Shown: positions 35,301-42,832 of the stretch, piece after piece | How the letters are laid out: each line of letters begins with the position of its first letter | How positions within the stretch are numbered: position 1 is the stretch's first letter | Source: Planctomycetia bacterium | Lineage (GTDB): Bacteria > Planctomycetota > Phycisphaerae > Phycisphaerales > SM1A02 | Assembly (NCBI GenBank): GCA_005792145.1 | Contig: SXSS01000078.1 | Span: 1-46,403, forward strand | Length of the DNA stretch: 46,403 nt | Direction: 5' to 3' | Position numbers and translations under genes: made by a program | Notes under the pieces: model-generated | The model's database searches: none | Told to the model about the DNA's origin: nothing | Seen by the model: the letters and a program-made list of their open reading frames with translations, nothing else

Positions 35301-37556
35301 CGCTTCCAATCGATCGGCATAAGATTCAAAGGCATCTTCAGAAACGGAAACTTGGCTTTCAGCAACATTTGAAGCATCATTCGCAGATTCTGCAGAATCA
35401 TTCGCATTTTCCGCGTTATCAAGAGTGTCATTTGCAAATCCGCGTGCTGCAAGTGCGGCATCTTCTGCTTCTGCTTGATTCTGTGCCTCAAGCGCAGCGA
35501 AGCAAGCAGCAACGGCGTCAGTCGTGAAGCCACTGTTTGCGATCGCACTATCAAGATGTCCAAGCGCTTCCACAAGCGCCTGAGCAGCATCCAACTGAGC
35601 ATCATTTGCAACAATTGCAGCATCACTATGAATTTCGATCTGGGCCTGTGCCTCATCACGGCGCGCTTGAGCAATATCTCGAAATGCCTGCGCTGCTTCA
35701 CTTGTTGATAGCGCAACACTCGCTTCATCCCGCGCATTCAGCATCGCATCAATCGCAAGATCCAACTTGCCCATTCCAGTTTGCGCGTCAATCGCGGCGG
35801 CATCGGCTGCGCTTGATGCAGTAAACGCAGCAAGTGCATCTTGCGCCGCAGCAAGTGCCGCTGCCTGTGCCGCTTCGAGCACCGTGTTTTGAGCATCCGC
35901 TTGTGCTGCAAGTGCTGCAGTCAATGCAACGTCGCGAGCATTTTCAGCCAACAGCACTGCCTGCGATGACAATTCCAAACGCAGCAACGCAGCGTTGAGA
36001 CTTGCTTCGATTCCAGATAGCGGACGACGAGCATAAATTGTGGCGATCTCATCGCGTGCAATCTTGACCAAAGCGAGAAATTCACGCGCAGAAGCGGCGG
36101 CAGCCGAACCTTCCAAAGCTGCAGAATCTGCTCGATTCGCTGCACTCTGTGAATTGCTCTTCGATGCGAATGCTTCATCCAATCTTTCTAGCGCGCTCTC
36201 GCTGAAATCAACAACGAGCGAGGATCCAGACAACGCGTCATCGGCAGCCAATCTTGCGCGGTCGGCTTCATCGATCGCTGCATCTGCAAGTTGACGAATT
36301 TCATTTCCTTCGCCGCCTTGGCCGTATTGGCTGAGAAGACCTCCTTGACCAGACTCATCGCCAACAACTTGCATAGCAAACATTTCAAGCGATTGCCTTG
36401 CATTTTCCAACGCGGAAGATCGAGCCTCTCCAGATTCTGTGAGTGCCTCGTTTACCAATACAAGCTGTTGCGCAACCGACTCTGCCGCCTCTGCAACATC
36501 ATCACGAGCATCTCGAGCGGCCTGCGCATGAAACTGGGCATTGACCAACTCAGTTTGCGCTTTAGCAAGCGCAACAATTGCAAGTTGTAGTTGTGCGCCG
36601 GCACCTTGTGAGGCGAGAGTTGCTCTATTTAGGGAATCATCCGCGTGCCGTATATCAGCGAAAATTGCTCCAGCACTGTTTCCATTTTCTGCTGCATCTC
36701 CACCTCCCGTCGCTTCAACGACGGCTTGAGAAACCGTTGTAACCATTGCACCATTTTGCACTTGCACTGGTGTTTGAGTTGTTCCCATCGAAGCAGAAGA
36801 TGCATGCTCAGCTGCGCTCGTGGCAGTTCCAACCATCGGAAGAGCACCAATCGAACTCATCAGCGCGCTTGAAGCAGGCTCTGGAGATGAGGAGGAACTT
36901 TTAGAATCTCCGCCTCCGGACATCTGTACAACCTGATTTGTTGCCGCATATTTCAGTTGAATTGCGGCGATTGCATTGGTTCGAGCACCAGCAACTTCGG
37001 TTCCAGTCATGGCGCCAGTCGTCACGCTGAAACCAGTACCTCGAACGGCGAGTGTTGAGCTTGGTGTCACGACTTTAAAATCATTTTTTGCGCCGACTTT
37101 ATCGACTTGAAAATCGCCGCGTCCAGATTTCATTTGAGCAACCGTGCGATAAACGTCGCCATCGCTTTCTTTAACAAGTTCCGAGGTTGGCATGGCGAAA
37201 TTCGAATTGCTATCGATTAAAATTGTTGCGTTGTCAAATTTCAAAGTCATTCGAGATCGCAATCCAGTGCGAACTTCAGCACCCGCTGAAAGCAAATCGT
37301 TGATTGCTGCATCCTTTGCATCTTTCCACGCGATGTCGGACCCCGTTCTCCATCGCACTTTTCCAACGCAATCAATCACTTTCGCTTGTAATGGCAAAGA
37401 AGCCGTTGCAGGAGTATTTGCAGGAACTTTGGAATCCTGACGTGGCACAATTGTGCTGACCAACGGTGTCTCTGGACTTGCTGCTTCGGCGACAAGAACG
37501 GTCAAAGACAAAAACACACCAGATGCTGTAGAGATGAAAGAATATTTTGATTTCAT
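32397..37556 (-). CDS. Giant FecR-domain protein with alanine-rich helical repeat region
   Basis: The product has 1719 residues. A signal peptide (SGVFLSLTVLVAEAA) is followed by a FecR-type domain at about 54-179. It contains GKVRWRTGSDIAW, AEVRTGLRSRMTLKFDNATILID, GRGDFQVDKV and VTPSSTLAVRGTGFSV. FecR domains of this VRGT type occur in periplasmic proteins near CHASE2 sensors. From about residue 300 to the end the protein is almost entirely alanine-rich helix, around 40 percent Ala in sampled stretches. Alanines recur every 3-4 residues, as in DNAENANDSAESAND. An (A)RD-x-A motif returns many times, for example NARDEA, ADARDDA, GARDGA, SARDDA, LAARDQA. This suggests a very long coiled coil. 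The ATG at 37556 has a strong AAGGAAG site; a GTG at 37598 also overlaps the lipoprotein stop. Confidence 0.85.
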   Translation of the reverse strand: MKSKYSFISTASGVFLSLTVLVAEAASPETPLVSTIVPRQDSKVPANTPATASLPLQAKVIDCVGKVRWRTGSDIAWKDAKDAAINDLLSAGAEVRTGLRSRMTLKFDNATILIDSNSNFAMPTSELVKESDGDVYRTVAQMKSGRGDFQVDKVGAKNDFKVVTPSSTLAVRGTGFSVTTGAMTGTEVAGARTNAIAAIQLKYAATNQVVQMSGGGDSKSSSSSPEPASSALMSSIGALPMVGTATSAAEHASSASMGTTQTPVQVQNGAMVTTVSQAVVEATGGGDAAENGNSAGAIFADIRHADDSLNRATLASQGAGAQLQLAIVALAKAQTELVNAQFHAQAARDARDDVAEAAESVAQQLVLVNEALTESGEARSSALENARQSLEMFAMQVVGDESGQGGLLSQYGQGGEGNEIRQLADAAIDEADRARLAADDALSGSSLVVDFSESALERLDEAFASKSNSQSAANRADSAALEGSAAAASAREFLALVKIARDEIATIYARRPLSGIEASLNAALLRLELSSQAVLLAENARDVALTAALAAQADAQNTVLEAAQAAALAAAQDALAAFTASSAADAAAIDAQTGMGKLDLAIDAMLNARDEASVALSTSEAAQAFRDIAQARRDEAQAQIEIHSDAAIVANDAQLDAAQALVEALGHLDSAIANSGFTTDAVAACFAALEAQNQAEAEDAALAARGFANDTLDNAENANDSAESANDASNVAESQVSVSEDAFESYADRLEAIRVALANAVASAAESASAAVGSSDAAGAAQTAGNAFASQFSGSDAAQAALLAVERALTLAADAGEYAQTAADARDDAASALADVTDEEGESLDFSSTSASADLAATNAGEANDAAIEAARLAAVADAEAATAETAVGTLDGLIGAQITLTNSQNLFVNLSEKATHASGMLEQVQNFVDQAEQRVETTQSAAVAGETAVINIEGLLEELHLNLDTLLVALNNEDIDGANEITNGWEALGVQANNVLLGATEASSSATSTATHYGWQGAIDATQSLEDGIASDAQSVSDLSQQVAIVAQEGASYADDAATMADLSHQFAYAAINGGSLQSAMVGAVANAASNLALLAAIAADDANEIATEATDVSSNLANLISVTDFQAVINARQVALANAQRALQALESVQGSYVLGSAESNAATEAIQTLVNKIETDSAATNVEFQGVSVAGYADQINSAITVHEGALEGVQGARDGALEALASAQAGRTEAMLQDTNVFDSFAQMLQAMGSGDATLAISFSQTASEQAGFAIDSAEAAKSARDDADDQRNAAVAFATTSQTQAQLAQSALDAATGLLPDINLNTDLAQQRAEDSQVSAGFSQDAATLAGSGIAQALADRALALSVLALDRASAAIAARETALYQIAMGSSAIQQASFQQSTNLAGQANQFASDAITAASEAQFFADNAENYANLAQSSAGAFLASADAFAFRVDADVALGNTIFARDTASQAIGVHNEALTTVSSLFASAGVSLTETQNQRNLAVDFSNDAHTFFLATTYQDFTNASNADASATQSEFSASASDSSAIETRGYANEALLQAAISQQAGSDYSNALDQANAFAAVGGTASAGATNSAAQALAFSQAATNFAAAIGSAQANIARDFALAARDQAIVQRSGALASRDAALAAAESARSMGERVFFTRTAEIAADTVARADQARIFADQAIQAATNARTDATNAIVVANGGSGQAIPPSN

Positions 37557-37564
37557 TTGGTTGG

Positions 37565-37571
37565 CTTCCTT
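37565..37571 (-). promoter_or_regulatory. Ribosome binding site deciding the start of the giant FecR protein
   Basis: AAGGAAG on the minus strand lies 8 bases before the ATG at 37556. The alternative GTG at 37598, which overlaps the upstream stop as GTGA, has no such site and would put 14 charged residues before the signal peptide. The ATG is therefore preferred. Confidence 0.6.
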
Positions 37572-37594
37572 ACGTCCAAATCGAACCTCAATGT

Positions 37595-38212
37595 TCACTC
37601 GAACCGCCCCGTTGGGGGCAGCGGCTTTGTTGTCGGTTCTTGACTCGTTGCCTGTGCAGGCAGTTTCTCAAGGACCGAACCGCTACTTAAATTTGTCATT
37701 CGGCTGAGACGAGTCAAATAATCGACAAACTCGAGTCCAGAAAAACTCTGCGTTTCCTTCTTTCCGATCAAAATTTGCATATGTGTGAGCTCGCGAACAG
37801 CATATCGAGGTATTGGTCCTATAACCTGCATAGATAGACCACCACGAATTTTGGTGATCCTGCACGAGGCAGATGCCACCCACCCAACCTCCGCGCTTTC
37901 GTTTGCGGGTTCATCAAATGAAGAAGACAACCACTTACGGCGCTTCGCTTCAGCAACTCTCTCGTCATATGTTGCCCAGCCATCATCTTTATCCGCTAGC
38001 AGAAAAAATGAATGAAGTGCATCGTTATTGCTGACCACTTGACTTTTTTCGAGGTCTTCAAAGAATTCGATTTCAGCTTGGTTGGTGTCAAATTTTTCGA
38101 CCGACGAAGTGGTCATTGTTGCGCGCTCGCAACCAGCGATTGAAAATACAAGTACGAACAATGCAGCGAACTGGGGAACTTTTGTTTGCAAAACGAAAAA
38201 ATTAAAACGCAT
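37595..38212 (-). CDS. Lipoprotein of unknown function in the FecR-cyclase cluster
   Basis: This 205-residue protein has a lipoprotein signal peptide. VPQFAALFVLVFSIAGC gives a lipobox ending at Cys28, so the mature protein should be anchored to a membrane facing the periplasm. The next residue is Glu, not Asp, which fits sorting to the outer membrane under the rule known from Enterobacteria. The mature part is about 175 residues with a single extra Cys (SCRITKI), a short beta-like core (VGWVASASCRITKIRGGLSMQVIG), and a Pro/Thr-rich C-terminal end. I recognise no family. The ATG at 38212 overlaps the barrel gene stop by 11 bases, and the stop touches the next gene. It is likely a structural or linker piece of the same envelope assembly. 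Confidence 0.75.
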   Translation of the reverse strand: MRFNFFVLQTKVPQFAALFVLVFSIAGCERATMTTSSVEKFDTNQAEIEFFEDLEKSQVVSNNDALHSFFLLADKDDGWATYDERVAEAKRRKWLSSSFDEPANESAEVGWVASASCRITKIRGGLSMQVIGPIPRYAVRELTHMQILIGKKETQSFSGLEFVDYLTRLSRMTNLSSGSVLEKLPAQATSQEPTTKPLPPTGRFE

Positions 38213-39755
38213 AGGTCATCCCTGCATACACGAAATCTCGTGCCCCGCCTTGATTGGTTGGAAAGACTTCCGTGTTTGGCATAAAGATTCCATATCGAAT
38301 ATTCAGATCAAGATCGCTCATCAATCTCCACTCCATACTGAAATCCAGTTCGCTCCCGACATAGTTCGATCCACCATTCACAGTTTGAAATGAAAGTGGC
38401 GCATCGTTTTCGATCCGACCGAACGCAAATGCGGTTACACCCAAACGCAGACCGCCGAAAAATCCGCTTCCTGGAAGCGGAGTTGTGCTGAATCCAAGTG
38501 AAGGACAAAACAAATTGGCCAAGTCTGGGGCTAACACTATTCCGGTGTTGACATACCCCAATGAGTTGAAAGATGTGTCCACCGCCCGAGGCGCGATCCC
38601 ACCAAATGTATTTCCTGGATCCAAGCGTTGGTTCGATCCCGAACCTGCGACGATCTGAAAATCAACGCGAGAATCTTCAGTGTTTCGTGCGAGCCAAGTC
38701 AATCCACCCACTCCAGCCATCGCAGAAATCCGAGCGTCCTGTTGTGAAACCGGTAGGATTCCACCCTGATGCGAAAGCGGATCCGAAAGTGTCGTTCCAT
38801 ACTCGTACATGAACTCCGCGCGATAGACCAAATCCGCGCCAATTGCGCCGTTGCTGCCAACACCTACATAGGTTGAGTTGTAATCAAAGGTGGTGGGAAT
38901 CGTCGGTGCCGAGAGCGGTAAGACCGCAAGTTGTCCGCTATTGAGATCATTCTGAGCAAGGATGTAGACATATGGACGATGGCCTGGAATGCCGCTGTAC
39001 TCAAACTTGCCGCCGTAGTAAAGGCGACTGGTATCGGTGTCATACCCAGGGCGCGACAAATCCCAATCAATCGTGTCCTCGCCAGCAGTCTGACCAACCA
39101 TTGTGGTCAATTTGAATTCTTGCCAAGAAAAATCGAAGATTCCGGCATACATATAATTGCTTAGCGCAGCACCTTGACCCCATATCACATATTGCCGCCC
39201 CATCTTTGCGACGAAGTTGTAATCCGGCTTCGCCCCAGTCTGAGTTTGAATCATTCCAGCCAAATTAAATTCATACCAATACAACTCGCCGATTGGGTTC
39301 TGCAATCCTTCGTCGTTGTATTCGGGACCAACGGCACGGGTGCCATTGAAATCCCATTGGTTATAGAGAAAACGGAGGCGACCGTAGAAACGATGTGCTC
39401 CATCGAGTTCGATGGAGGTAAAGAGTCGAAGGTCATACACCTGCTCGTACGTTTCTTTACTTTGTGCTGTGTCGATAATGTTGAAGGCGTATCGAAATGT
39501 CCCTCCGTAATCGATCGTCAATCGCTCGGAGATCGGCGAATTGGAAAAGTATGCCTTGCGCATTGACGCGTCCTCGGCGTTCAACTGTTGCTGCATATTC
39601 TCGGCGGATTGACTTGCCGTATTGCGCTGTGGGAAAGCAGATGAGGAGTTGGAATTGAACAATATTCCAGCCACGAAGATGCTAAAGATCAGTTGTCGCA
39701 GCAGTGCAATCGACACGAATGCCTCTTTAGAATTTGACCACTTGACTCCATTCAT
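38202..39755 (-). CDS. Outer-membrane beta-barrel protein, alginate-export-like
   Basis: This 517-residue protein has an N-terminal signal peptide (LLRQLIFSIFVAGILFNSNSSSA). After it comes a Gln/Ser/Asn-rich linker and a series of amphipathic strands with aromatic girdles, for example FRYAFNIIDTA, HRFYGRLRFLYNQWDF and YFGGKFEYSG-type repeats. The motif MGRQYVIWGQGAAL matches the GRQ...WG element of alginate-export-type (AlgE-like) barrels, and the chain ends in YAF, the usual outer-membrane C-terminal Phe. A single barrel of about 16-18 strands is likely. The ATG at 39755 has a TTGAGAG element about 7 bases ahead and is preferred over a TTG at 39770. It is the first gene of the FecR-cyclase cluster. 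Confidence 0.78.
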   Translation of the reverse strand: MNGVKWSNSKEAFVSIALLRQLIFSIFVAGILFNSNSSSAFPQRNTASQSAENMQQQLNAEDASMRKAYFSNSPISERLTIDYGGTFRYAFNIIDTAQSKETYEQVYDLRLFTSIELDGAHRFYGRLRFLYNQWDFNGTRAVGPEYNDEGLQNPIGELYWYEFNLAGMIQTQTGAKPDYNFVAKMGRQYVIWGQGAALSNYMYAGIFDFSWQEFKLTTMVGQTAGEDTIDWDLSRPGYDTDTSRLYYGGKFEYSGIPGHRPYVYILAQNDLNSGQLAVLPLSAPTIPTTFDYNSTYVGVGSNGAIGADLVYRAEFMYEYGTTLSDPLSHQGGILPVSQQDARISAMAGVGGLTWLARNTEDSRVDFQIVAGSGSNQRLDPGNTFGGIAPRAVDTSFNSLGYVNTGIVLAPDLANLFCPSLGFSTTPLPGSGFFGGLRLGVTAFAFGRIENDAPLSFQTVNGGSNYVGSELDFSMEWRLMSDLDLNIRYGIFMPNTEVFPTNQGGARDFVYAGMTYAF

Positions 39756-39776
39756 CACACTCTCAAGCAAGTGTGA
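39755..39776. promoter_or_regulatory. Inverted repeat in the divergent start region, candidate operator
   Basis: TCACACT at 39755-39761 and AGTGTGA at 39770-39776 are perfect 7-base inverted repeats separated by 8 bases. They lie in the 35-base gap between the start codons of the barrel gene (minus) and the MBL hydrolase (plus), partly over the barrel ATG. The half-sites contain TCACA and TGTGA but point outward, opposite to the classical CRP site. The element could bind a dimeric regulator, or it may be chance. Confidence 0.35.
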
Positions 39777-39790
39777 CTATTCTATCAGAG

Positions 39791-40540
39791 ATGCCGATTC
39801 GCGCAGTCATTATTGGAACTGGAAGCGCTATCTCTGAAAGCAACTATGGCTCGAGTGCCGCAGTCATCACCACAAATGGTTTAGTGCTGGTCGATTGTCC
39901 AGATTCCATTCTGCGAGCGATGAAAGATGCATCGAAAAAGAGCGGTGTTGAACTCGACCCAATGAAAATCACCGACATTTTGATAACTCACCTTCACGGG
40001 GATCATGTGAATGGACTGGAAACTCTCGGATGGAAACGGTGGATCGCACGACAAAGTGGAAATGGAATCCAACCGAGAATTCATGCGATCGAGTCCGTCG
40101 CAAGCAGAATTTGGGAGCGGCTTGCCCCTGCCATGGACCAAAATGGAACCGCCCAACTCTGCGATTATTTTTCTCTCAACATTCTTGTTCCTGGAGTTGC
40201 GGTTTCAATCGCAGAGCTTCAAGTGGAAGCTCGATCTTCAGAACATCTCATTCCTTGTTGTGGATTTCGCATCTCGTTCGATGGCGCAACACTAGGTTGG
40301 AGCGGGGACACACGATTCGATCCATCGCATATCGATTGGCTCTCATCTTCAGATGTGATTGTTCATGAGACATCCGAGTCCCGAGTTCATACTCCAATCG
40401 CTTGCCTCAACGCTCTCGCGCCGGAATTGCGCCGCAAGATGCGGCTGATTCATATGGAAGACAACTTTGATCAGGCCGTGACCGACATCGTGCCTTTGAC
40501 CGAAGGCGAAGTGCTCGAAGTCGTTGGCTTGGACCGTTGA
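39791..40540 (+). CDS. MBL-fold metallohydrolase, RNase Z-like
   Basis: This 249-residue protein has the metallo-beta-lactamase fold. THLHGDHVNGLE (His67, His69, Asp71, His72) is the Zn-binding HxHxDH motif. SEHLIPCCGFRI carries the next His, GWSGDTRFD the bridging Asp, and the later VHETSE and LIHMED segments carry further ligand histidines. The start MPIRAVIIGTGSAISESNYGSSA resembles the RNase Z/arylsulfatase-like group. It may process nucleic acid ends or hydrolyse esters; the substrate is not evident. The ATG at 39791 is preferred over a GTG at 39773. The 3' end overlaps the citrate synthase gene on the opposite strand by 70 bases. Confidence 0.85.
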   Translation: MPIRAVIIGTGSAISESNYGSSAAVITTNGLVLVDCPDSILRAMKDASKKSGVELDPMKITDILITHLHGDHVNGLETLGWKRWIARQSGNGIQPRIHAIESVASRIWERLAPAMDQNGTAQLCDYFSLNILVPGVAVSIAELQVEARSSEHLIPCCGFRISFDGATLGWSGDTRFDPSHIDWLSSSDVIVHETSESRVHTPIACLNALAPELRRKMRLIHMEDNFDQAVTDIVPLTEGEVLEVVGLDR

Positions 40541-41670
40541 TCAACCGGCAGATAAACCAAACCGTGAGGACCGGTGTAATCCGCATGCGGACGAATCAAT
40601 TTATTCGCAGCCAATTGTTCGATGCAGTGTCCAGTCCAACCGGACATTCGACTTGCTGCGAACATACAGGTGAAAAGATCAAGGTCGAGACCGAGCGAGT
40701 AGTACGTCGTCGCGGAATAAAAATCGACGTTGGGGAAGATCCCCTTCTCGATGATGTTCGGTTGCGCAAGGACAATTTCCTCGATGCGCCGAGTCATTTC
40801 ATACAGCGGCAGATTTCCAGTGTCTGATGCGACTTGCTTGGCGAATGTCTTGAGATATGTCGCACGAGGGTCATATGCTTTATAGACACGGTGGCCGAAT
40901 CCCATGATTCGCTCTTTGCGGGCTAGTTTGCTCTTGATGTACTCGTCCACTTTTTCCAGTTGGCCGATTTCCAAAAGCATCTCCATCACTTCTTGATTCG
41001 CTCCTCCGTGCAGCGGACCCTTGAGAGTTCCAACAGCGCTCGTTGCCGCGGAATACATATCACTTTGAGTGGCGATCGTGACACGAGCGGCGAATGTCGA
41101 AGCGTTCAATCCGTGATCTGCGTGCAGAACCAAACAAACATCGAGCGCGCGACTCATTGCGGCGGTTGGCAGAGCGCCAGTCAGCATCCACAGGAAATTT
41201 TGCGCGAGTGTCAAAGTTGAATCTGGCGAAACAATCGGCTTGCCCTTGCGATAACGATTGAAATTTGCAATCAACGTTGGAGTCTTGGCGACAAGACGAA
41301 GCGCTTTGCGTTGATTTGCCGCTGGAGATGGATCATCAGCCTCGAAATCAAAGTGCGCAAGCGCAGAGACAAGTGTCCTCAGCGCATCCATCGGAGCCGC
41401 GGTGCGCGGAATCGCGCGAATGACATCCATCATCCGAGGATCGATGTCATACTCACCTTGGAGTTGCTTTGAGAAGTCTGCAAGTTCGCGTGCGAGTGGA
41501 AGGCGACCATTCCAAAGCAACCAAGTTGTCTCCTCGAATGTCGAATTGCGTGCAAGGGAATCGATGTCGAAACCGACATATTCCAAAACGCCCTTCGCGC
41601 CGTCAATGAATGACAATTGCGTGTCCGCCGCGATCGTATTTCCTAGACCTTTGTCAACATTGAGTGTCAT
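40471..41670 (-). CDS. gltA: Citrate synthase
   Basis: This 399-residue enzyme condenses acetyl-CoA and oxaloacetate at the entry to the TCA cycle. Motifs include DHGLNASTFAARV, GPLHGGANQEVMEML (substrate-binding His), IMGFGHRVYKAYDPRA (catalytic His) and NVDFYSATTYYSLGL (catalytic Asp). Then come FAASRMSGWTGHCIEQ and the family's usual end ADYTGPHGLVYLPVDQR. After that end there are about 20 additional residues (SKPTTSSTSPSVKGTMSVTA), which are exactly the part overlapping the opposite MBL gene. The ATG at 41670 has an AGGA element about 10 bases ahead. The start is 24 bases from the start of the rhomboid gene on the other strand. Confidence 0.96.
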   Translation of the reverse strand: MTLNVDKGLGNTIAADTQLSFIDGAKGVLEYVGFDIDSLARNSTFEETTWLLWNGRLPLARELADFSKQLQGEYDIDPRMMDVIRAIPRTAAPMDALRTLVSALAHFDFEADDPSPAANQRKALRLVAKTPTLIANFNRYRKGKPIVSPDSTLTLAQNFLWMLTGALPTAAMSRALDVCLVLHADHGLNASTFAARVTIATQSDMYSAATSAVGTLKGPLHGGANQEVMEMLLEIGQLEKVDEYIKSKLARKERIMGFGHRVYKAYDPRATYLKTFAKQVASDTGNLPLYEMTRRIEEIVLAQPNIIEKGIFPNVDFYSATTYYSLGLDLDLFTCMFAASRMSGWTGHCIEQLAANKLIRPHADYTGPHGLVYLPVDQRSKPTTSSTSPSVKGTMSVTA

Positions 41671-41694
41671 AGAGTTCCTATCCTAGGGTCGAAT

Positions 41695-42825
41695 ATGATA
41701 CCGCTTGGAACCGATCGAATCACGAGAAAAACCCCAACAACGATCACAATTGTTGTTTTGAACATCTTGATTTTCCTGGTGATCTCACTGGGATTGAATG
41801 CGCAGTCAACCGCGACTGCCTCGAAAGCCGCGGAAATCGAGCAGTTTGGCGTGTTCTATCCAGGATTTCGAATGGTCCTGACCCACCCGTGGACACTGGT
41901 CACATATGCCTTTCTCCATGATCCCAGCGGACTCAGCCATGTTGCATTCAATATGCTCTTTTTGTGGATCTTCGGCAGAGCGGTCGAAGATCGGCTGGGA
42001 TCAATCTGGTTTGCACTCTTTTATCTCGGCGGTGCGATCGTCGCAGCACTCGGCGAGTGGTTGGTTTCTCCAGCTCCAATGATCGGCGCAAGCGGAGCAG
42101 TCGCAGCCGCAACCGGAGCATTTGCTGCACTTTGCCCACGATCCCGAGTTCGAGTGCTCTTCTTCTTCACGATCATTGAAATTCCAGGAATCGTACTGGT
42201 GCTGATCTTTGTTGGACTGGACTTGTTCGGGCAACTCGGACAGTCTGTATCGAGTACATCTCGCGGCGGAATTGCGTACTCGGCGCATCTCTTTGGATAT
42301 GCATTTGGAATGCTGACCATGCTTGCGCTTCTCGGATCTGGAATTCTCAAGCGAACAGAATTTGATCTCTTCTTTATTATGAAACAGTGGAAGAGACGAC
42401 GAGAGATGCGCGCTGCTGTCAACCAAAGCAGAAGTCCATGGGTGAAGGATGTGTCGAAACTTTCTGTTGGGACTTCGGAAGAAGCTTCTCAAGTGGTTCG
42501 AGCAGCGGCACCGATGCGCCGACAACTGAGCGACTCGGACGCCAAGCGCGAATTGCATGATGCGGGAACACGCTGGAGTCGCGGTGAATTCTCGGCCGCC
42601 GCAAGTGCGTGGGAGCGATTTGCGCAGAGATTTCCCAGTCATCCAGACTCGGATGGAGCGCTTTTACTTGCTGCGGTGACCCTTGCGCGGAAATTGAATG
42701 AACCCACCCGAGCGCGCGAACTTGCGCAGCGACTTTTGGACCGAGTGCCAGCGGCGACAAGTGAAACGCTTGCACAAACGAAGGATCTCTTGAAGGAAAT
42801 CGAAGGGATGAAATCGAAGGAATGA
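41695..42825 (+). CDS. Rhomboid intramembrane serine protease with C-terminal TPR-like region
   Basis: The product has 376 residues. The membrane part (about residues 15-235) holds some six helices and the rhomboid landmarks HVAFNMLFLW (His82, Asn86), the active GASGAVAAATG (Ser133) and AYSAHLFGYAFG (His198). A charged segment (KQWKRRREMR) leads to a soluble C-terminal domain of about 90 residues. It ends with TPR-like helices (HDAGTRWSRGEFSAAASAWERFAQRFP and ELAQRLLDRVP). Fusion of rhomboid and repeat helices is common in planctomycetes. The enzyme cleaves transmembrane substrates in the inner membrane. The ATG at 41695 is 24 bases from the citrate synthase start. trpF follows after 7 bases. 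Confidence 0.92.
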   Translation: MIPLGTDRITRKTPTTITIVVLNILIFLVISLGLNAQSTATASKAAEIEQFGVFYPGFRMVLTHPWTLVTYAFLHDPSGLSHVAFNMLFLWIFGRAVEDRLGSIWFALFYLGGAIVAALGEWLVSPAPMIGASGAVAAATGAFAALCPRSRVRVLFFFTIIEIPGIVLVLIFVGLDLFGQLGQSVSSTSRGGIAYSAHLFGYAFGMLTMLALLGSGILKRTEFDLFFIMKQWKRRREMRAAVNQSRSPWVKDVSKLSVGTSEEASQVVRAAAPMRRQLSDSDAKRELHDAGTRWSRGEFSAAASAWERFAQRFPSHPDSDGALLLAAVTLARKLNEPTRARELAQRLLDRVPAATSETLAQTKDLLKEIEGMKSKE

Positions 42826-42832
42826 AATCCAA

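Noticed and set aside
34888-36600. Long open frames in other reading frames of the giant FecR gene, on both strands
   Set aside because: They arise from the biased GC-rich alanine and serine codons of the real gene. Their translations are rich in Leu, Arg and Gln without domains or ribosome binding sites.
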